A stretch of DNA of 64,000 nucleotides from Streptomyces atratus (GTDB taxonomy: Bacteria; Actinomycetota; Actinomycetes; Streptomycetales; Streptomycetaceae): assembly GCF_900119365.1 (NCBI RefSeq), contig NZ_FPJO01000019.1:1-64000 (forward strand), in the 5' to 3' direction. This document shows, in pieces, positions 59,394-64,000 of the stretch. Numbering within the stretch: the first letter of the stretch is position 1; every line of letters begins with the position of its first letter. The translations under genes were made by a program, and so were the position numbers. The notes beneath the pieces are model-generated. The model was not told the origin of the DNA. It did not search any database and saw nothing but the letters and a program-made list of their open reading frames with translations.

Positions 59394-60401
59394 ATGCTGC
59401 GTCATGCTATCGCGCCGTCCGCGCGCTATACGAAGGCATCGAACGATGTCGTACGCCATCCGCGTCTGAACAGTGACGCGAAGATCCTTCTCCTCTACGT
59501 CCAGGGCCTCCCGGGCGATGCCAAGTGCAAGCCGTTGAGCGAACTCGCCCGCAAAATGGGCATCAAGGGCCGCGCGTACCAGAAGGCGAAGGGACAGCTC
59601 GTCGAGCACGGCTACGTGCACGAGCGGCGGAGCCAGGGCGAGGGAGGCCGCTGGCTGACCGAGCAACTCGTCGCGAACAGCCCCCTGACGAGTGAGCAGG
59701 CGGGACTCCTCCTGCGAGAGACCGCCCCCACGGCCGCCCCCACGGCCGCCCCCACGGCCACAGTCGCGGCCACGGTGCCGCCGCCGAGTGCGCGGTTTCC
59801 GACGGTCGGCGAGCCGACCCCTCGGGTGGCCGGTGGCTATGAACCGGTAGAAGACCACAGCGATAAGACAACTGCCCACCCACCCACCGAACCTGAGCCA
59901 GCGACAGGTGCCACGCCCGGACCGACCCCGCAGACCACCACGGCGGACCCCGCCCAATTAGCGCGGGCGGAACGGGTCCTGCTCTCCCTGCGCCACACCC
60001 GACGCGAACTGTTCCTGGGCGTACGCGAGGCCCGCGCACTCGCCGCAGAGGCCGTCAAGTGGCTCGAACGCGGCCTGAGCGAATCCGACCTCCGCCACGC
60101 CCTGCTCGCCGAACGCCCGCGAGAAGGAGTCCGCTCGGCCGTCGGCTTCCTGCGCCACCGCCTGATCCAGAAACTCCCCGAACCTCCGGTCCGGCACCAG
60201 CCCTACGAACGCCCACCCCTCGCCGAACTCGTCGAATGCGTGGGCCCCGGCGAGCCACATGTCTTCCGCCCGCTGTTCGGCGAATCCGAATGCCCTTCCT
60301 GCTGCCGCGCCGCCGCCCACACCGAACCCGAACCCATCCCCTGGCGCGAACGCATCGCCAGAATCAACGGCACACCGACGGCTCTGCCGACTGAGGCCTG
60401 A
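59394..60401 (+). CDS. Streptomyces winged-helix family protein, copy 2
   Basis: A 335-residue protein paralogous to that at 39277: HAIAPSARYTKASNDVVRHP opens the winged helix, GIKGRAYQKAKGQLVEHGYV recurs, and a repeat-rich linker (APTAAPTAAPT) joins a conserved helical domain (RAERVLLSLRHTRRELFLG). The Cys-rich tail carries CPSC, with C, H and C residues upstream that could complete a zinc site. The gene directly abuts a truncated LuxR gene, so it may have inserted there. Confidence 0.75.
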   Translation: MLRHAIAPSARYTKASNDVVRHPRLNSDAKILLLYVQGLPGDAKCKPLSELARKMGIKGRAYQKAKGQLVEHGYVHERRSQGEGGRWLTEQLVANSPLTSEQAGLLLRETAPTAAPTAAPTATVAATVPPPSARFPTVGEPTPRVAGGYEPVEDHSDKTTAHPPTEPEPATGATPGPTPQTTTADPAQLARAERVLLSLRHTRRELFLGVREARALAAEAVKWLERGLSESDLRHALLAERPREGVRSAVGFLRHRLIQKLPEPPVRHQPYERPPLAELVECVGPGEPHVFRPLFGESECPSCCRAAAHTEPEPIPWRERIARINGTPTALPTEA

Positions 60402-60641
60402 CCCCGCCCGCTGCCGGGCCTGCGAGGAGAAGACTCACCCGCGCACGACCACGGCGCAGGGGGCCGGCCGGGCGCCGCCGGTTCGACGCGCTTGTCCCGG
60501 CCGTGAGAAGCCTTCGCCGAACGCGGCACAGCCGGGTGGTCACGTCCGGCACGCCGAGGGTATGCGGCAGCGTGCGCTGATCGGAGAACGGGAACGGGCG
60601 GCGTCCGTGGCCGTGATCAGCCAGTTACGAAAGGGCTCCCC

Positions 60642-60863
60642 GTGACGACCGGATCCCCCCGCTGGTTCAAGTCTTCGTACAGCGACAACGGCGGCGCCTG
60701 CATCGAGGTCGCCGCCAACCTCGTCGCCCCGCTCGGCGTGGTCCCCGTCCGCGCCTCCAAGAACCCGGGCGGCCCGGTGCTGAACACCTCCCCCGCCTCG
60801 TTCGCCCCCCCTATTGCCGGTCGTTCTCAGCCCGAGGCCGTCCCGAAGTCCTGCGTCCAGTAG
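60642..60863 (+). pseudogene. C-terminally truncated DUF397 gene
   Basis: The GTG at 60642 follows AAGGG. The frame begins with a good DUF397 N-terminus (RWFKSSYSDNGGACIEVAAN) and reaches LNTSPASFA near 60810. The expected ending (SFVAGVKAGEFG) is replaced by an unrelated tail that runs into the CAP gene on the other strand. No XRE partner precedes it, only about 240 bases of sequence without a clear gene. Confidence 0.7.
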
Positions 60864-61408
60864 CCGCCGGGCTGGGCGAGGCCCACACCGATCTCCTTGA
60901 ACGAGCAGTCGAGGATGTTGCGCTTGTGGCCGGGGCTGTCCATCCAGTCCGCCATGGCGCTCTCGGGGGTGGAGTAGCCGTGGGCCACGTTCTCGCCGTA
61001 CGAGCTCCAGTCGTAGCCGGCGCGCGCGATCCGGTAGCCCGGGGCCGAACTGTCGGAGCCCGAGTGGGACATGTTCTTGTGGGAGGCCATGTCCGCGCTG
61101 TGGGCCTGGGCGGCCTTCGTCAGCTCGGCGTCCAGGATCAGCGGCGAGCAGCCCGCCTTGCGACGCTCGCTGTTGACGAGCTTCAGCACGCGGGCGGCGG
61201 CACCGGCGGCCGGAGTGGCAGCCGCCGGGGCGGCGGCCTTCGGCGCGCCCCGGTGCGCGGCGTGGGTCCGCTCCTGCGACGCCTGGGCGGCGGGCCGCTC
61301 CTGAGGGGCGGAGCAGGCCATGGCGGCGGTGGGGATGCCCACGGCCCCCGCTGCGACGACAGCGACGATTGTCTTCCGGTAGGACGTCTTCCTGCGGTGC
61401 TTCCTCAT
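60827..61408 (-). CDS. Secreted CAP-domain protein
   Basis: A 193-residue protein. The signal peptide (TIVAVVAAGAVGIPTAAMAC) is followed by an Ala/Pro-rich linker and a CAP domain (about residues 70-190): VLKLVNSERRKAGCSPLIL, HSADMASHKNMSHSGS, YGENVAHGYSTPESAM and WTQDFGTASG. Bacterial CAP proteins are secreted and sometimes bind lipids or act in the envelope; their function is mostly unknown. GAGG precedes the ATG at 61408. Confidence 0.93.
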   Translation of the reverse strand: MRKHRRKTSYRKTIVAVVAAGAVGIPTAAMACSAPQERPAAQASQERTHAAHRGAPKAAAPAAATPAAGAAARVLKLVNSERRKAGCSPLILDAELTKAAQAHSADMASHKNMSHSGSDSSAPGYRIARAGYDWSSYGENVAHGYSTPESAMADWMDSPGHKRNILDCSFKEIGVGLAQPGGYWTQDFGTASG

Positions 61409-61718
61409 GTGTGTGACCTCGTTCGATCTTCGCGGAGCAGCCCTGCGTGGCCGGCTCCGCGCGGCTGCCGCGCCCGGCGCTGCTGCCCCGTCAGGAGCCA
61501 TTGATCCGTCGGGGAGCGGGCGAGCGCGCCGGGTGGGCCGAATGCCATCAAAGCACGCACGGACATATCCGCGCCAAGACGGACAATATTCGCCATGTCG
61601 CCGAGGAGTCGTCTGCTTTCCGGCGACCCGAGCACCGGAAACCCTTGTGGCCGATGCCACTGGTGCCCGTGCCTGCGCGCATGTGTCCGGGCCCGGACAC
61701 GCGGATGGGTGCTCGCCC
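61409..61718. other. Intergenic region with hairpins, no gene
   Basis: About 310 bases between the CAP and enoyl-CoA hydratase genes (both leftward). The CAP leader can form an eight-base stem (61431-61438 with 61454-61461). A perfect 18-base palindrome at 61683-61700 lies 19 bases past the hydratase stop and is likely its terminator. No open frame with a ribosome site is seen. Confidence 0.5.
61683..61700. terminator. Palindromic hairpin after the P450/hydratase operon
   Basis: GTGTCCGGGCCCGGACAC is a perfect palindrome just downstream of the hydratase stop on the minus strand. Confidence 0.55.
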
Positions 61719-62498
61719 CTACCGTCGCCGGGTCGCCGCCGCGACGGTGGCCATGAGCTCCGCGTCCAGTACCGACGGGTCGGCCAGCCGGGTCGGGGCG
61801 GCGTAGGAGTTGAGCAGTGCCTTCGTGACGCGCAGGGCGGCCTCGGGGCGGCGCACGATGGGCTTGGCCCAGGCGGTGACCGCCGCGTCCAGGTCGCTCT
61901 CGGGCACGATGCGCTGGAGGACCGACAGCTCGTACGCCTCGGTGGCGTCGAAGGCGCGTCCGGTGAGGATGAGTTCACGGGCGCGGGCGGCGCCGACCTC
62001 GTGGATGAGCCGGGGCAGTACGCCGCCCCAGGCGGTGGGCAGCCCGAGCGCCAGCTCCGGCAGCCGGAAACCGGCGGTGTCGGCGCCCACGCGCAGATCG
62101 CAGGCGAGGGCCAGCGCGAGACCGGCGCCGATCGCCTTGCCCTGGATCCGGGCGATGGTGACGGCCTGGTTGGCGGAGATCGCCTCGCACACCCGGCGGG
62201 CCTTGTCACCGGCGATCCGGATGCCCCGCCCGGTGGGGTCCTCGTCGAGCCAGTCGGCGAACTCGTTCCGGTCGCCGCCCAGGCAGAAGTCGTCACCGGC
62301 CCCGCTGAGCACCAGCACACGGACGTCGGGGTCCGGTACGGCCAGGACCGCCAGCAGATCGTCCAGCATCGCCTCGGTGACCGCGTTGCCGGTGCCGGGG
62401 GAGTCCAGCTCCACGCGGAGGACGGCGCCCTCGCGCTCGGTGCGCACCGTGCCCGGCCGCCGGTGCGGGGTCAGGTACTGCGACAGCGAGAGCTTCAT
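61719..62498 (-). CDS. Enoyl-CoA hydratase/isomerase-like protein
   Basis: A 259-residue crotonase-fold protein. The oxyanion-hole segments are VLVLSGAGDDFCLGGDRNEF and IQGKAIGAGLALALACDLRV, and a PELALGLPTAWGGVL segment follows, as in enoyl-CoA hydratases. The position equivalent to the catalytic glutamates reads GVLPRL, so hydratase activity cannot be assumed. Its ATG overlaps the P450 stop (ATGA), so the two are coupled and probably act in one pathway, likely secondary or lipid metabolism. Confidence 0.88.
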   Translation of the reverse strand: MKLSLSQYLTPHRRPGTVRTEREGAVLRVELDSPGTGNAVTEAMLDDLLAVLAVPDPDVRVLVLSGAGDDFCLGGDRNEFADWLDEDPTGRGIRIAGDKARRVCEAISANQAVTIARIQGKAIGAGLALALACDLRVGADTAGFRLPELALGLPTAWGGVLPRLIHEVGAARARELILTGRAFDATEAYELSVLQRIVPESDLDAAVTAWAKPIVRRPEAALRVTKALLNSYAAPTRLADPSVLDAELMATVAAATRRR

Positions 62499-63751
62499 GT
62501 CGCCACGCTCAGCGAGGTGACCCGCCTGAAGACCAGCCGGGAGGCGTAGTCGGCCGGCGCGACGGCGCGCAGGGTGGGGAACCGTTTCAGCAGCTGCGTC
62601 AGGAGCGTGCGCGCCTCCAGGCGGGCGAGGGCCGCGCCCAGGCAGTAGTGCACCCCGCCCCCGAAGGTCAGATGCGTTCCGGAGCGCCGTACGTCGAAGC
62701 TGTCCGGGTCCTCGTTGCGCCGCGGGTCGTGGTTGGCGGCCCCGTACATGACGTGGACCATGCTGTCCTTGGCGATCGGCACGCCCGCCAGCACGGTGTC
62801 GTCCGCCGCGATCCTGGTGTTGATGTGGATCGGCGGGTCGTAGCGCAGGACCTCGTCGACGGCGGCGTCGATGTATCCGGGGTTCTCGCCGAGCCAGGCC
62901 CACCGGCCGGGTTCCTTCAGCAGCAGTTCCACCATGGCCGACAGCAGGGTGGCGGTGGTTTCCAGCGAGGCGATGGTGACGAACATGGTGAGCCGGTAGA
63001 GAATCTCGTCCGCCGCCTCGCGGTCGGGTTCCTGGGCGTCCCAGGTGTGGATCCAGCCGGTCAGGACATCGTTGCCGGGGTTGGCACGGCGCTGTTTCAC
63101 CAGCTCGGTGAAGTAGCTGCGCAGATGGGCGGTGGCCTCGGCGGAGACGGCGAGCTGCTTCTTGGTGGGCAGCAGCTCCTGGGCGTGCACCTGGTTGTGG
63201 GTGATCTCCAGGATGTGCGCGTAGTCCTCGGGCGGTATCCCCAGCCAGGAGCCGATGGTGCTGATCGGCAGCTGCTCGCTGACCGTACTGACGAGGTCGG
63301 CCTCGCCCCAGCGCAGTTTGCCGGCCAGCTCGTCGAGGAGCCGGGTGACGTGCTCCTCGACCAGCGGGGTCAGCCGCGCGATGGTCGAGCGGTCGAAGAG
63401 GTTGCCGAGGCTGCGGCGCTGGCAGGTGTGCTCGGGTGCGTTGAGACGGGAGAGGGTCTTGGTCATCTCCTGCGTGGCGACGGCCTCCCAGCGCTCGGTG
63501 TCCGCCTGGCGTTCCTGCCAGGCGAAGTCGGGCGCCAGCCAGTTGCGTCCGCGGAGCACCTCGCTGCACGCGTCGAAGCCCGTGACGAAGTACGCGTCCC
63601 AGGGAGCGCGGACGACATCGCCCATGGATCTCAGATCGGCCAGCAAAGGGTAGGGATCAGCCTGCCCTTCGGGCGATTTGAGGCGTTTCAGGAGGGAGAT
63701 GAGGGCACGGCGGTCGACGGGGGGCCTGTCTGTGCCACATATAGCGCTCAC
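62495..63751 (-). CDS. Cytochrome P450
   Basis: A 418-residue soluble P450. The heme loop is FGGGVHYCLGAALAR (cysteine about residue 363), the ExxR is EVLR, and the I-helix oxygen-activation region reads FVTIASLETTATLL, with Ser where Gly of the AGxxT motif usually stands. It uses ferredoxin partners. With the coupled crotonase-like gene it may belong to a biosynthetic cluster extending right of the window. The start is the first ATG with no strong ribosome site. Confidence 0.93.
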   Translation of the reverse strand: MSAICGTDRPPVDRRALISLLKRLKSPEGQADPYPLLADLRSMGDVVRAPWDAYFVTGFDACSEVLRGRNWLAPDFAWQERQADTERWEAVATQEMTKTLSRLNAPEHTCQRRSLGNLFDRSTIARLTPLVEEHVTRLLDELAGKLRWGEADLVSTVSEQLPISTIGSWLGIPPEDYAHILEITHNQVHAQELLPTKKQLAVSAEATAHLRSYFTELVKQRRANPGNDVLTGWIHTWDAQEPDREAADEILYRLTMFVTIASLETTATLLSAMVELLLKEPGRWAWLGENPGYIDAAVDEVLRYDPPIHINTRIAADDTVLAGVPIAKDSMVHVMYGAANHDPRRNEDPDSFDVRRSGTHLTFGGGVHYCLGAALARLEARTLLTQLLKRFPTLRAVAPADYASRLVFRRVTSLSVAT

Positions 63752-64000
63752 GCAGAGTTCCTTGACCTGGGCTCATGGTTACCGGCAGAACCTACCCCTC
63801 CGCATATGCCTGCCATGCGTGGATTGTTGTTGCCCGTATCACAGAGAAACCCTGCTTCAGCCCCTTGTCGTCTGTCGCGTGCGCCTCAACTTCCTCTCCT
63901 GTCACAGCTGTTACGCGTACGCAAGTCCGCCTTATGCGTACAAGTCGTACGCCACGTCCAGGTAGACGTTCCTCACACCCGGAACACGTCCAGGAAGGAA
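63752..64000. other. Upstream region of the P450 operon at the right edge
   Basis: A relatively AT-rich 250 bases. It should contain the P450 promoter. Two leftward frames enter from the right edge and stop at 63932 (ending VYLDVAYDLYA) or 63973 (ending SFLDVFRV); either may be the C-terminus of the next gene, but too little is visible. ACGTCCAGG occurs twice (63953-63961 and 63985-63993). Confidence 0.35.

Noticed and set aside
60259..60645. Rightward frame ending GERERAASVAVISQLRKGSP before the DUF397 gene
   Set aside because: Only its last 25 codons lie outside the winged-helix gene; no XRE-DUF5753 ending could be recognised, so it is not called.
61409..61560. Possible c-di-AMP (ydaO) riboswitch before the CAP gene
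   Set aside because: Streptomyces cell-wall genes often carry it, but none of its conserved blocks could be matched here.

Overview
The base composition, GC-rich third codon positions, GTG/TTG starts and families seen mostly in actinomycetes (DUF397, DUF6879, XRE regulators with a DUF5753 tail, DUF1876, mycothiol- and F420-type enzymes) indicate a Streptomyces or close relative. The window is chromosomal: mostly ordinary core and conserved accessory genes, with a few scarred stretches (a transposase remnant, a tRNA-Gly fragment and several truncated genes). All calls come from reading the sequence; no database search was run.

Layout. 1-10 kb: 3' end of an IS1380-type transposase, S4 RNA-binding protein, FUSC transporter, quinone oxidoreductase, small membrane proteins, universal stress protein, an LLM oxidoreductase/FMN reductase pair, and a FtsW/RodA protein. 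10-18 kb: accessory block with a Fic protein, SMI1/KNR4 protein, truncated mycothiol-type enzyme, an arginase-like protein preceded by a 42-residue peptide gene, and two leftward XRE/DUF6879 modules. 18-20.5 kb: anti-sigma-type ATPase, then a complete ribosome-mediated attenuator (Trp-Trp leader peptide, competing hairpins) in front of trpS, then a DEDDh exonuclease carrying an in-frame repeat insertion. 20.5-36 kb: double-RCK ion-conducting protein, giant AAA+ ATPase / flotillin / YqiJ-like membrane-stress operon, PucR-type regulator, TerB, BlaI/M56 pair, KhtTU-like antiporter.

36-41 kb: scarred region with a tRNA-Gly 3' fragment, truncated Toprim-like protein, DUF234 ATPase, the first copy of a winged-helix family gene, and a frameshifted gene. 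41-48.6 kb: peroxiredoxin, hydrolase, DUF1876, SpoIIE phosphatase, GNAT, then a four-gene operon of HTH regulator, metalloprotease, multi-pass protein and PAP2 phosphatase. 48.7-51.2 kb: candidate 6C-type small RNA with its own promoter and terminator, CspA, DEAD-box helicase. 51.3-58.8 kb: SDR enzyme, crcB-DUF190-crcB fluoride operon, secreted M15 and M23 peptidases, TAP-type aminopeptidase, phosphoribosyltransferase, VOC protein. 59-64 kb: second copy of the winged-helix family next to a beheaded LuxR regulator, truncated DUF397, CAP protein, enoyl-CoA hydratase and P450.

The observations most worth following are the shared, covarying leader RNA of the two winged-helix paralogues, the trpS attenuator, the 6C-like RNA, the peptide plus DAHHD arginase-like pair, and the HTH/protease/membrane/PAP2 operon.
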